In this document: positions 23,619-35,700 of the stretch, piece after piece
How positions within the stretch are numbered: the stretch's first letter is position 1
How the letters are laid out: each line of letters begins with the position of its first letter
NCBI GenBank assembly: GCA_963969365.1
Contig: OZ017746.1
Span: forward strand, 3,038,001-3,102,000
Direction: 5' to 3'
Length of the DNA: 64,000 bases
Source of the DNA: Asterochloris sp. CNOR1
Lineage: Eukaryota > Chlorophyta > Trebouxiophyceae > Trebouxiales > Trebouxiaceae
Made by a program: the position numbers and the translations under genes
The notes under the pieces: model-generated
Seen by the model: the letters and a program-made list of their open reading frames with translations, nothing else
The model's database searches: none
What the model was told of the DNA's origin: nothing

Positions 23619-25389
23619 ATGCAAGCTGCACGAGTAGTGATCAGCTATCACTATCCTTGTCCTGATGGGATTTTTGCAGCATTGGCTGCACACATCTATC
23701 ATGCACAGCACAAGCATCCTGTGCGCTGGGTGCCCAACACAGTCTACAAACCATGCTCGGTCCAGCAGATGAACCTGCAGGTGGGAGTGGGCAAGCCGCT
23801 TCTGCGGTGTGGCCAGGCTGGCTGCTGGCAGCATTGTTGCGCTGCAGTATGAGGAGCCAGAGCTCAAGATCACCTCGTCAATTGCTCTGCACTCACGATG
23901 GGCTCAAACTGCAGCCCACTTTGCTCACTGCAATTCACTGAGCCCATGGGGCACTGGCTGGAGTGACAGACGGTCATGCAGCATAGGGTTAATGCCTTCC
24001 TGACCACCTCCCACCTTGTGCAGAAAGACGAGCATCTCTTTATGTTGGACTACATTGGGCCCCCAGGGTTTGCAGCAGAGGCTGCCAAGCATTGTGGGAG
24101 GTACTGCATGCTGCTGCTAACCAGGCGCCAGCCTCGCTGTCCGCCCGCTCTGATATGAAGCTCCTTGGCTTGAAGAGTGATTGTGCTGGACCACCATAAG
24201 ACAGCTGCAGAGAGCCTGGCTGACAGGCAGCAGCTGCCACACAACATGGACATTGTGCTGGACATGAAGCGCAGTGGGGCTGTCATTGCTAGAGACTACT
24301 TCAAGCCTCAGGTGAGCCTCAGGTGAGCGTCAAACCAGCAGGGAAGATGGTGTTGATTGCTTGCTGCCTGAGTACTTGTGTAGCTGTGAGGCTGTGGCGT
24401 CTTGTCTGCATGGCACGAATTGGCCTGCTGCCTGATAGTTGCAGTAATGGCCACAAATCAGCCACCCGGAGACAGCAGCACACCACTCCGGTTGAGCTGC
24501 CACTGTGCCGTGCAGCTGACAGCAGAGCAGGATGAGATGTTTGCCTATATCCAGGACGCAGACCTGTGGCAGTGGCAGCTGCCCAGCACCAAGCAGTTCC
24601 ATGCAGGGCTTGCAGAGATTGGGCTGGAGTACAATTGTAATAAGAACCCGCAAATCTTCCAACAGCTGCTGCAGCTGACAGTAGCATCGACAATTGAGAG
24701 GGTGAGCTGCTCCAGCATATGTAAGAACATGCTGCACAGAGCACCCTTTGAGGGTGCGGGCTGCTCCATCCTCAACATGGCCATGTAGTCCACTGCAGCT
24801 GCAGCACGAGTCCCTTCATGGACAACCTGCACTCAAGATGCAGGTCCTGGCAGCGTTAGGTTTGCTCGATGTGTTGCTGGAGGGAGTTCACTGTGACCTT
24901 GCAGGGGCAACAGGCACTGGCAGAACAGCAGAAGCTTGTGGCTGCTGTGCTGGAGATGGCCTTTCCTATTGCCCTTGGTGGCCATGACGCAAGTGACACA
25001 CAGCCAGGCTGGGGCCGCTGCCTGGCTGTGCAGGTCTCACAAGCTGTGGCTAAGCACAGAAGTGCCCTGGGGAATGCCCTGGCTGAGAAGTCTCGCCAAA
25101 CCGGCCTTCGAGCCTGTGGGGCTGTCGTCTATCGAGAGGCAAGCACAGTGCCTGTCATGATGCGACATAAAGCTTCCAGCTAGCCTTGTCTAACTCATGT
25201 TCATGGCACGCATCGCCGATTGCTGCAATGCAGCCTGACATGGCGCCAGACATGGCAAAAGTCAGTCTGAGGAGCCTTGGGAGGGAGGACACAACTGCTG
25301 TCTCACAAGCCTTTGGAGGCGGGGGCCACAGGAATGCAAGCTCGTGCATCATCAGTCAGGCTGACTTTGACAGATGGCGCTGTCAATGA
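23619..25389 (+). CDS. DHH/DHHA1-family phosphoesterase
   Basis: The family hydrolyses phosphoester or phosphoanhydride bonds in nucleotides, short oligonucleotides or polyphosphate using two metal ions; the substrate cannot be read from sequence. Start M at 23619 gives the first metal motif VVISYHYPCPDGIFAALAAH. An exon at about 24026-24101 carries LDYIGPPGFAAEAA. The signature DHH follows as VLDHHKTAAESLADRQQ (about 24172-24311), then an exon with QDADLWQWQLPSTKQFHAG (about 24520-24700), QQALAEQQKLVAAVLEMAF (about 24905), KSRQTGLRACGAVVYRE (about 25030-25137) and a last exon with the DHHA1 motif FGGGGHRNASS. The stop TGA is at 25387-25389. All metal-ligand motifs look intact. It converges on SENP8 with 23 bp between stops, and a TGTAA word at 25453-25457 lies inside the opposing coding region. 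Confidence 0.9.
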
Positions 25390-25412
25390 CATTTCAGCAA
25401 CACAGCCTGTGT

Positions 25413-26550
25413 TCAGGCTGACTGCTGTTTTGACTTGTACAGCTCTGCTTTCTGTAAAATGATATCGTGCAGCCGCCGTCGAAACTGTGTGATGTATCCT
25501 GGTGTGATGTTGCTGAGGTCCACTGTGCCCTTCCTGCCACTGGCAAGGTGCTCACACAATGACTCAGCAAAAGCTGCAGCCACAGATTCAGATGTTAGCA
25601 CTGCAAAGGTGCTTCTATCTATGAAGCCATTGATCTGCTCACCCAGCACATAGGCCCCACAGTCATAGCCATTCTCCTGCTTCGGAGTGTCAGCTTGTAT
25701 GATCTGTATTGGTGGACTCAAGCCAAACCTCCTGCACAGGCACTTCAGCACTTTGGTCTGTGCCACAGATCTGTGGCCTCCTGGCACAAGCTTCCCTTGC
25801 CTCAATCCTGGAATGATGGCCCTGACTAGGCCATCTGCCTGCCTGTTGGAGATTCCTCCAGCTGAATTGTAATGCCTAAAGCAGTTGTCTGCCTTGTCAT
25901 ATGCCAGCAGTGTCCTGCAGACTCACAAGGGCAGCATGCAGCAGGTGGCTGCAAAGCAAGGCAGATTGCATGAAGCAGGAGCACTGCTCCAGAGCAAAGC
26001 ATTATGGACGCACCAGTGTGTGCCGCCTGCTGAATCTTCGCAGCCATGGTCGGTGACGACAAACAGCAGCAGGTCTTTGTCTGCCATCTGCAGAGAAGTG
26101 GCTGCAGTGGAGGGCAGACCGGGTGGTGTTGCAGGCTGACTCTCCTCTACATACCTGACGCTGGCCCACAATCTGCATTACAGAGTCTTCTGCAGAGCAT
26201 ATTGGCAAGCAGCTCAGCGCTGTTAGCAGGGGTCAGCAGGCCTGCTTGATGTGGGCTTACCATCCAAGAAGGTGAGGAGCTGCGACTCTGCGCCAGACAC
26301 CAGCAGCAGCTGTCTTTCCAGAGATGCATACAGCTCCTGGCTCAAGTACTCCAGGAAGAATGAGATAAGCTGCATGTGCATGAGATTGAGCTGTGGCAAT
26401 GGCATCAGATGGCGCATGAGAGTGAGTGTGGAGCTTGCCGGAGGGTCACACTTGATCATTGAGCCAATCAGAACTCTCCAGGAGCTGAGCATCAGAGGCT
26501 TGCAAGGCTGTGTCGCCAAACTGCAGGATCTTAATTGCTTTGACTACCAT
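25413..26550 (-). CDS. SENP8: NEDD8-specific cysteine protease (SENP8/DEN1/NEDP1-like, C48 family)
   Basis: SENP8 matures NEDD8 and strips it from non-cullin targets. The start at 26550 reads MVVKAIKILQFGDTALQASD, with SSDWLNDQ before the first intron matching the family WLND motif. The next exon gives LISFFLEYLSQELYASLERQ and SQLLTFLDG; then MADKDLLLFVVTDHGCED with the catalytic-histidine motif GGTHW. The main exon runs from TLLAYDKADNCFRHYNSAGG through PKQENGYDCGAYVLGEQING, which holds the active-site cysteine and the oxyanion glutamine, and continues to PGYITQFRRRLHDIILQK, with the stop at 25413. The expected catalytic aspartate (FHYDS in animal SENP8) reads Asn here (HYNS); the codon is plainly AAT. 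Length and order are otherwise normal. The gene is divergent from the coiled-coil gene. Confidence 0.92.
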
Positions 26551-26739
26551 GGGTTCAGGGAAGGGACGCTGACATTTACCCTGGCCAGTAAGCTAGGTCC
26601 GCTGATGCCAGGCGAGATGCTATAAATGAAACGCCAGGCGGTCAATACGAAGAGGGCACTCGAGCTGACCTATCCAATAGCAGTCGGGGTCGTGCAGCCA
26701 GCAGGCCCCCGAATAGGCTTTCTAGCTGCTGGGCTGAGC
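26551..26739. promoter_or_regulatory. Compact divergent promoter, SENP8 / coiled-coil gene
   Basis: A TATAAAT element sits at 26621-26627. It overlaps the upstream ATG at 26626, which argues against that ATG and for the methionine at 26740 as the coiled-coil gene start. Only about 190 bp separate the two start codons, so the promoter is probably shared. The element is visible; promoter function is inferred. Confidence 0.45.
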
Positions 26740-29700
26740 ATGTCAGACAGCGAGACCATACCAGCCAACTACGGCAGCAATGGTCCAATGCAACCTCCGA
26801 CAGCCTTAGCTGTCAGCGACCCGATGCAATTCTCTACCCAGCTGCTTGATGAGCGCTGGGGCCACTCAGGTAGGTATTGATACGATGCACCTTTGGGGAC
26901 ATCGGGATGGGCATGCCAAATTACAGCATCTCATGTCCTGGTCCCTGCAGTCTTGCCAGAGATCTGCCTCCAAGATACACCTCCCTGCATGCAGGCTTTC
27001 AGCCTGCAGGCGCCTTTGCACGTAAGCCCAAACGCCAGACCGGGGGAGACCTGCACGGCAAGATGGGCACCCTGGAGCTGCAGATGCAGACCCTGCTGGC
27101 GCGCATGCACCGCCACAATGCAGGCATTGCGGCCAGGCATGCAGCCATTGAGCAGGTGGAGGGCATCTCCCTGAAACGGGTCAGGGCGCAGTATGCAGAG
27201 GCAGTGCACGTCTCTGCAGCGCAGAGAATGAAGCAAACCAGCAAGGGTGGGACACAGCAATGTACTTGCAGCAGACTGCATAGCTTGCATCTTTCGCTTT
27301 AGTATGGCTGCACCTGCCCCTCATGCTTTGCTGCTTGCAGTATCTCCTTCCCTCTGTGCTTTCACTCAAGCTGTGATGCTCGTGCAGCATCTTGAGCACA
27401 CCCATGAGAATGGGACTCGCGTCACACTGCCTGTCCCTGCAGCCTTCTCATTCACATTCCAGAAAGGCTTGCTTGGGGGAGATGTCATCTGCTTGCAGGC
27501 AGTGAGGGCAGCAGAGAGGACTTGGGGCCAGCAGATGCCTTGGAGGCTCCCGCAGCTGACGGGTCAGGCATACTGCCTGGCCCACATGGCCTGCTCAGCA
27601 AGTTCAAGCTGCGCCTCCCAGCTGCCCGGGAGGTGAGCACTTTGCCGCCCTGCATCAGGCAGGATGAGACTGGAAAATTGGGGGAGCAGCCCATCCTGAC
27701 GAGATGCATTGCACGGCGTTTCAGGGTGAATTGGCCTGTTCTGGTTTGAAGAGCCCTGAGCCTGACCAGCTTGTGATGCCTGCCTGCAGCCGGTCCTTCA
27801 CGAGAAGGGTGCGGCCACCGCCAGGGGTCGCCTTGAGTCCAAGCCCGGCAGGGTGCTTCAGGACAAGCCTGGGTCGCCTGAGCGCCCTAGCACAGCAGAG
27901 TGAGCTTTTCTAATCCTGCCTCCATACATGATGGACCTTTGCGCAGTGTGCCAGCCTTCAGTTTCTCGTGAAGAGCGCAGCTTCTCAGGATGTGTGCACA
28001 TTAGCAGCATTACCTGCATGACAGCAGCGCAGCTGGCTGCCAGCAGTCTCTGCTCAATCTGCCTGCAGCAAGCAGGAGGCCCCAGCACCCAACAGCGCGA
28101 GACGCCGGGAGGGGATGCTCGCCATGCTGGGTGGCCCAGACTGGGGAGCCACAGAGGCAAGCCTGCATTCGTGCCGCACGCTGTACGTTGCCCTGTCCCC
28201 TGCCTGAGTGGTACTGTTGACCAAACAGGCAGGCCTGCGGGGGGCACGGGTGCGCTCACCTGCTTGTTTCCCCCTCTCCCGCTGCATGCTGGCCCATTTA
28301 GGGCGGAGGGCTGCTGGCGTGGAGCCCAGGACCTCGTGCCCCTGCCTGCATACAAGTGATGCCAAAAAATTTCCAGTGAAGCAGGGCCAGCCTGGACAGG
28401 GCAGTGCTGCACCTGTACATTGTAGAGACATTAGGAACTCCTGAGGCCATGCAGGCAGGAGCATCCCGTTCCTGCATCCGTGTAGGGACGCAAGGATGTC
28501 CTGACCTGTTTGTGCCAGCTGGTCAGCCACACTGACGCACACCCCATCCATGTCCCACACTGCCTAGGCGAGAGGCAGGTTGTGTGAGCCTCAGGGCCTC
28601 AGCTGGTCAGCTAACCAATTCATGCTGGGGGACAACACTTTGCATACACCGCTTGCACTGCCAACATCAACTTCAGCTGTGGCCCCGTAGGGAGGCCGGG
28701 ATGTCCTGGCATGGGTGCGCCAGCTGGTCAGCTACACCGAGACGCACCCCATCTACATCCCCGACGACCGCAGCAGCGCGGTGGCCCTGACTGAGGACGG
28801 GCATGTCCAGAAAACGGTGTTTCCCTCCCTGCGCCCCACACGGCGGGAGGACGCCGTCCTGCTGCGCCAGTGGCTGGGCGACATGATGGGGCAGCTGCTG
28901 GCCAAGGGGGAGGCCATGAGCGGGGCCTCGGACATGGTGAGCTGTCATGTGATGGGCCACCTGCTGGGGCGACTGCTGGGGCAGGAGAAAGGATGAGCGG
29001 GACCTCAGACATGCTGAGCCGACTTGATTAGAGTGCTTGTTGTTCCAGGTTGCAATGGCAAACATGAAGTGCTGATCATGCTGCATGTTCCTTTCTCGAG
29101 CAGCTGGGCTGGCTTATGACCTGGACGCATGGCACCTGTCAGGGTGCTCGTTTGCTGAGGGGTTCAATTTGCATGGTACGGCCAACCTGCACGCTCGCCA
29201 CTTGCTTCACCAGCCTGGCCAGGCGCTTGTGCCCGGCAGGTACCCATGGAGATGTCGGACGCAGCCCTGTGGCTGTATGGCATTGCCTTCGGGGAGCTGC
29301 AGCGCCATGTGGCCACAGAGTGCCGCGAACGCGGGGAGCTGCTGGGCTGCATGTGGGACCACTGCTGCAGCCTTGTGGAGCTGCGCTGCGCCCTGCAGGT
29401 GGGTTCCTGCCCTTGGTCTTATGTAAAAGTTGATGTTTTGCTAGACAGCAAGTGCAAAGCAGGTGCCACGGCTATCACAGAGTCGTGTAAGGCATGCAAC
29501 TGCCGGACCAATACTTCTTGTAGACTGTGCACCAAAGCAGCAGGACGAGTCCTGTGGCAAGCTGTTAGACACTGCCTGAGAGGCCTCCTTTGCCTCAGAT
29601 GCTGCTCATGTCGACAAAAAAATGGCTGACTGGCTTAACAAGCAGTGCAAGCGCTGTCAGGCAGCCGGCTTTGGGCGTGCAAGGCCTCAGCTGGTGGGTG

Positions 29701-32700
29701 TTGCCTGCAGTATGAGGCCCAACTGACGAGCGCAAGGGCTGGATTTGATGACCTGAACGAGCAGAGGCGCCAACTGAAAGCTGAAGTCAGGTCAGCACAG
29801 ACTGAAAGTCATTATTTGCATGCTAGGGCAGCAGTGTCCTGCCAACCACCTCATGAGCTGCTACTCTAACAACCAGCAGCCAGCCATACAACTTGCATGC
29901 TGCATGGCACACCAGCAGAACATGATTGTTGGCCACACGTCAATTACTGCTCATCATCTGTATGCATTAATGATGGGGGTTGCCTGCAGCATCAAGCAGC
30001 ACCGCTCAGGCCTTTGCCTGGAGCTCCCATGGAGCCACGACTGGGTGTGTTCAGGGATCATGGTTATGGTGGGAACTGGCTCGAGATCATGTGCTTGTAT
30101 GCAGGGACCTGCAGGATGAACTGGAGGAGGCTGTGCAGAGCAAGGAAGGAGATGCAATCCAAATGGAGCGCCAGAACCAGGTGCTGGTGCACAAAGTGGC
30201 TGAGCAGCAGCAGGAGATTGCTGAGCGGGACGAGCAGATCGCCAAAGCCAACAAGGAGTTGCAGGTGGGTGACTGCAGTGCAACACTGACCCTTGGGATA
30301 GCATTTGGCAGAGGCGCAGAGGCATCTCAAGTAGCCAGTGGACTGACTGCTGTGCAGTGTCTCAGCCTGCAGCCCCTCAAGATTGACAGCGGTTTGCAAG
30401 CAGGCAACAGTCCTGGTCAGACCTCACAGGCAGGTGCCATGCACCAACAGCTGCCTGATTTGTGCCAGCCCCAAACAGCCTGCTGCCCTGCCTGCAGGCT
30501 GAGCGAACCCACCGGGGTGAGATGGACACCCTGCTGGACCAGACTCGGGAGCAGCTGGACGCCTCGCGCCGTGAGTGTGGGGGCCTGCACGGAGAGGTGG
30601 CCCAACGCCTGAAGGAGATCCAGGCGCTACAAGGGGAGCTGCGCGTGACCAAGCGCGAGCTGGGGGACCGCCTGCACGAGCTGGCGCTGCTGCAGGGGCG
30701 GGAGCACGAGTATGTGCAGCAGGTTGCCACCATGGAGGTGGGTGGCGGCTCCTTGGTGACTGCTGGCGTGACAGGGGTCCATGCCCTGCCCTTTTGCTCC
30801 AAGGGGTTGACAACACAGGCTGGCGTGCTGCCTTGTGGCGGGAGCATGTGCACTTGTAAGCCTGGGAGTCAAGACTGGCTTGGCAGGGCGCGAGCAAACA
30901 CCCCTATCCCAGGCTGCAAGGCTGAGCATACAGCTGAGGCAGCAACTCAGGCAGCAGGTCAGCATGCTCAGTGCCTGCAGGCATTTTCCAGCCAGCTCAA
31001 GCTTGTGACCTGCCCCCTCAGCAGGCAAAAGACCACAAGCTGCAACACAGCCTGAGACATTGTCTCACAGAAGGGTGCTGACTTTTGGCATCGGCTGTCC
31101 CTGCAGACCAGCTACCAGAAGCTGAAGAATGACTTTGCCTCAGACGAGGTGCTGCTGGTGGCTCTGCGTGAGCAGCTGTCCCAGCGTGCATCCGAGCTGG
31201 CCGCCCTGAGGCAGCACAACGCGGAGCTCAGCACACGCAGCATGCGGCTGGAGGCAGACCTCGCGCATGAGGTGCAGGGGGCCACCGTGGTGCAGCAGGA
31301 GCTGCTTGTGGTGCTGCAGGAGCGGGACAACCTGCGGGCCGGGCTGCAGAGGTGGGAGGGGCTCTTGCATGCTGGGATGAGGTGTCGCGTGCCGAGCTTC
31401 TCAAGCGCAGTTCGGCAGGCATGAGGGTGCAGGAGGAGCTGCTGTGCGGGCGCTGGACAGCCTGCAAGCGGGGCTGCAGAGATAAGACGGAGAATCTTGT
31501 GCTGGGGCGCTCTGGCCAGCGATTGAGCATCCGTGAGGGTGTAGAGAAGCTGTGAGTAGCAGTACAAGGACGGGACAGCCTACAGACGGGAGGCTGCACA
31601 GGTGAGGCAAACAGGGTGGACAAGTGGAGGCTGTCTGCTTTACACTGGGTGAATGCAGCATGCGGTCGGGAATTGCCCTCACGCATAAGGTGCAGCAGGC
31701 AACTGTGGGGCAAAACGAGCAAATGGTGGTGGCGCGGGAGCGGGACAGCTTGCGGGATGGCTTGTCATTGTGGGAGTGTTGGAGCGGACCAGCGCCATCT
31801 GGTCACACAGGATTGCTGGCTAGGCTTGCTGCTGAGCACCAGCTTGATGTAGTGGCCAAACACACTCTGCCTCAGTCAGTGTGTGTGTCAAGCTGCCAGT
31901 GGCACCTGCAGCACCCAGTGTGATGTGAGCCTCTACAGGAGATGCTTGTGTGACAGCATGATGCTGGCTGCGCAAGGCCACGCCTAGGCTGCATGTACCG
32001 CGTGCATGCTGCCAGCCTGCCTGCAGAGATGAGGCTGCCAGGGCCAGTGAGACAGCAGAGTGCCCCCAAGATTCAGTACGGGGTTGCGGTGCCCACCAGC
32101 ACGGTCCTGCTTGTAGGGAAGAACTGCCCGAGCAACAGAGACATCCAAGTATGCAGATTGCCCTCTTGGAGAGATCTAGCTGGCTGTGTCCTGCTCACAG
32201 GGAGGAGGCTGCGCGGGCCAGCGAGACGGCCGAGTATGCCAAGTTCATGGCTGAGGCTGCAGAGTCCAAGCGGGCGCTGCAGGGGCAGCTGCAGGACAGC
32301 CACATGGAGGCGGCCAGCTGGCGTCAACAGACCAAGGTGCTGCAGGAGAGCACCAACAACGCCAAGCTCATGATGCGGCAGCACATGGAGAACCGGTCCC
32401 GTGCGGAGCACGCCTTGCAGGTGACTGTCCGCCTTAGGCGCTAAGTCACTTGATGTCCTGATGATGGTGCACAAGAGGGGAACCTTGTCCTTGGGGAGCA
32501 TGCACTGCAGATTGTCCCTGTCTCAGGCGCTGCAATGAACACCTCAAGCTGCGGCATGGGTGGTTGCATTGCCGACGCAGGCCTGTAAGGGTCATGGTGA
32601 AGTAGCACACAAAGAATGGCTCCTGCACAGAGCACACGCCACAGATGACTAACTTTCAGGGAATTCTCTTCAACGATGAGAGGCAAGGCCTTTGCAGGTA

Positions 32701-35700
32701 ATAGCCACAGGTGCTGCGATGCATGTCTGACCATCAAAGTGTCTGAGGAAGTGCTGACTGGCTGCACACTTTGTGGGGCCATGCATGCCACCAAAGCTCC
32801 TTTGAGGTACAGCGCTTGCCCTGATGCCCCGCTGGCTGCAATGAGGCAATCATTGCGCACTGGCTTGGCACCTACTGTGCACCGGCCCTCTGCGTCCTCC
32901 AGCATCTTGCCTTGCTCAGCAGCTGACTCTCAGGACGTGCACCTGGCCTACAGCAGTGCAGAGTTACATGGGGCTGCTCCTGTCCGTATGATTTGAAGCC
33001 AGCTCACAGCCCCAGAATGTCAAAGCCTGTTGCAGAAAAGAGAGCTCAACGCATGGCATCCTCACAAAAGGCAACCCTGCCCTGCCCTTGCTGCAGGGCT
33101 TGGAGCTGCCTCACAGCAGTGCAGCTCCGCATGAAGGCCCTCTGGGCCCTGTCCTGCGGAACATGTAGCCTTCAAATGGAGCTGTCTCACTCGTGCCTTG
33201 CCCCTGCCGCAGGACTTGGAGCTGGCTGTGCGGGAGGTGTGCCCCGCCCTGGAGGGGTGCGGAGTGACGGCTGATGACCTGCGGGTCGCCGGCCTGCTCC
33301 CAGCCCTGCCCCCTGGCCCTGGAGGCAAGCTGACGGGCTCTCTGTATGCAATGCAGCATCATCCTGGCATGGCTGAAGAGCTGTTCATTGTCCAGGGGTC
33401 TTCATTGTACAGCAATCCATCTCGCCTGGCAGCTTAGCCTGGCTGTCTGCCAGCCTTGGCTCCTGCCTCTGCATGTATGCTGTGAGGCCTGCTTGCTCGG
33501 GCTGCCTGGTGCACCGCTGCTACAGACTGCTTCTCTTTGCAGGGCCTCGCATGATTGTGCTACAGGCTGGCTTTGCATCGCATGGGATACCCTGCATCCT
33601 CTCCTGTTACAGCGTGCGATGAGGTCAATTGGTTCAACTCCTGCTCCTTGCAGCTGCTGGAGAGCTTGGCAAGGGTGCCAAGCCCCAGCCCGCATCACGC
33701 GGCGGGTTACGTCCTGCCACTCCGTCACCGCAGTCCTCAGGCTCTGTCCTACAGCCGGCGCCAGGGTCCACCCCAGGAGAGGGTGCGCAGGCGGCCACCA
33801 CCTTCAATGTGGCCAACGTGTTGGCTGAGGCACCTGTTCAGAAGCTGCTGATGGTGGCAACTGAGCGGCTTAAGGTAACACCTCTTGAACGCACAACCAT
33901 GTGCCCCTCCATGTCAGAGCGCTGTTTGGGCAGCACCTTGAGCTGCCAGGCCCGTAGCAGCGCAGTTCTGGCCTTCCTGTCACAGTTCTCATGCATTTGT
34001 CATGTGTGACAGCCTGCGACAAGCTGCTGTGGCTTGCAAACGCATCAGTTGTGGCAGGAAGTGGCCCGTGTCTGGTGCTGTGCTGCAGGCACTGTGGGCT
34101 AAGATGCCGGCACTACAAAGGGAGGCAGCTGTGGCTGCTGAGAAGCAGCTGCTGGAGGCCAATGCACGGCGCAGGGCTGAAGAGCAGCTGCTGACGGTGG
34201 GCACGTCGTCACATAAAGCTGGCCTTCTGTCTATCAATTGCAGCATCCTGATGCAGCCCTTTTCTAGAGCGATGACTCTGCGACAAAGCAGCCATGACGA
34301 GGCTGGCCTTGACGCGTGTTAGGTGCAGCGTCACAAGCAGCCATGCTGAGCTGGACCATGATGATGTTGGCCTTCCTTCCCACAATGAGCCGGAGCATGA
34401 CGGCTGTTGTGCCTGCCCCTGCAGAACAAGTCGGCGTACAGCAAGATGCAGCGGGAGCATGAGACCCTGGTGTCTCAGCTGAAGCAGCTCCAGATCTTCA
34501 AGGAGCAGGCTCAGACTGACAGCAAGGATGTGGGCCAACTTTCACAGCTGCATGTGCCTGGCTGCCTGCAAAGCACAGGGCATGGGCAACACCACCCTTG
34601 GCTCTGCTGACAAGGCCAAGTGGCCTGGTGTCAGCTTCTCAGGCACCTGCAAACCTGCAGCCATTCGCCCAGTGACTGTGCATGTTGGGGCTCCATGGTG
34701 CATACACATTGCCCGGCAGCAGCTTGATGATGTTGTGCAGACATGCTGCCCTGCGACTGACTGTCCTCTGCGTGCGGGTGACATGCAGGCAGGCAGAGAT
34801 TGCCTGCACTGCCCTGCATCTGCCTTGCAGATGGCTGCACTGCCCTGGGGGAGACGGGAGCGCGCTGGTCCAAACTTGTCAAGCTGGCAGGGACCTCTGC
34901 TGCAACATAAGGCTACCAACCTCCCCATTGATGCCTGCTGGCAGTCGTCGACCACCTCTTTGGTGTGCAACACTGACTCATTGCCCGTGGTCTGCAGATG
35001 GCTGCCCTGCTGGATGAGAAGGAGGCGCGGGTACGAGAACAGGCACGTGAGGTACGCATCGCCAAGAAGGAGGTGGAGCGCCTAGGGCCCTTTGAGCTGA
35101 GCACCAAGCAGCTGCTGCGGGAGCAGAAGCAGGATCGGGCTGAGCTGGAGAAGTGTGGCCTGCACACGCACTGAGTAGCATACAGCTGTCAGCAGGACCC
35201 ATGAGCCCAGCATTGCACCAGCATTGCATAGCTGCTGCAGGCGCAGACGTAGGACCATGTAGGGCTGAACAGACGAACCCGGTATTCGATTGCTCTTTGC
35301 ATAAGATGATTGCTGGGGGATAGCTCCAGCCACAGTTGAAGTGAGGCAGCGGCAGCGTGGCGTACAGAAGATCCACTGTCCAGAATTGAGTAGCATCTGC
35401 ACATATCACATCTGGCTGATGCAAATTGGGTGTGGAATGCTTTCTGCATGGGCTGAACTTTTGGTCTGGTCGCTTGGCAGCCAAGCAGTCCTCACTGTGT
35501 CTGCAGGCTGCCTGAGAATGGTAGGAAAACACAACTCACACTGCAGCTTGCAAACGAAGATGCTCACACCCAAGTTCTCTCCCCTGGGCCTGCAGCTGGC
35601 AACCACATGATATGATTGTTGACAGGATTGCTTCGAGACAAAATTGCTGCCTTCAGGTGGCCAGAGGTGACCACCCACATGGCCGCTTGCAGCCGCAGCT

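Noticed and set aside
34000-35200. Break of the giant coiled-coil locus into two genes near LEKCGLHTH (stop at 35172)
   Set aside because: The apparent stop follows a GTGTGG donor within an otherwise continuous run of same-strand coiled-coil exons, and no promoter-sized gap or new start follows. A split is possible but unsupported.
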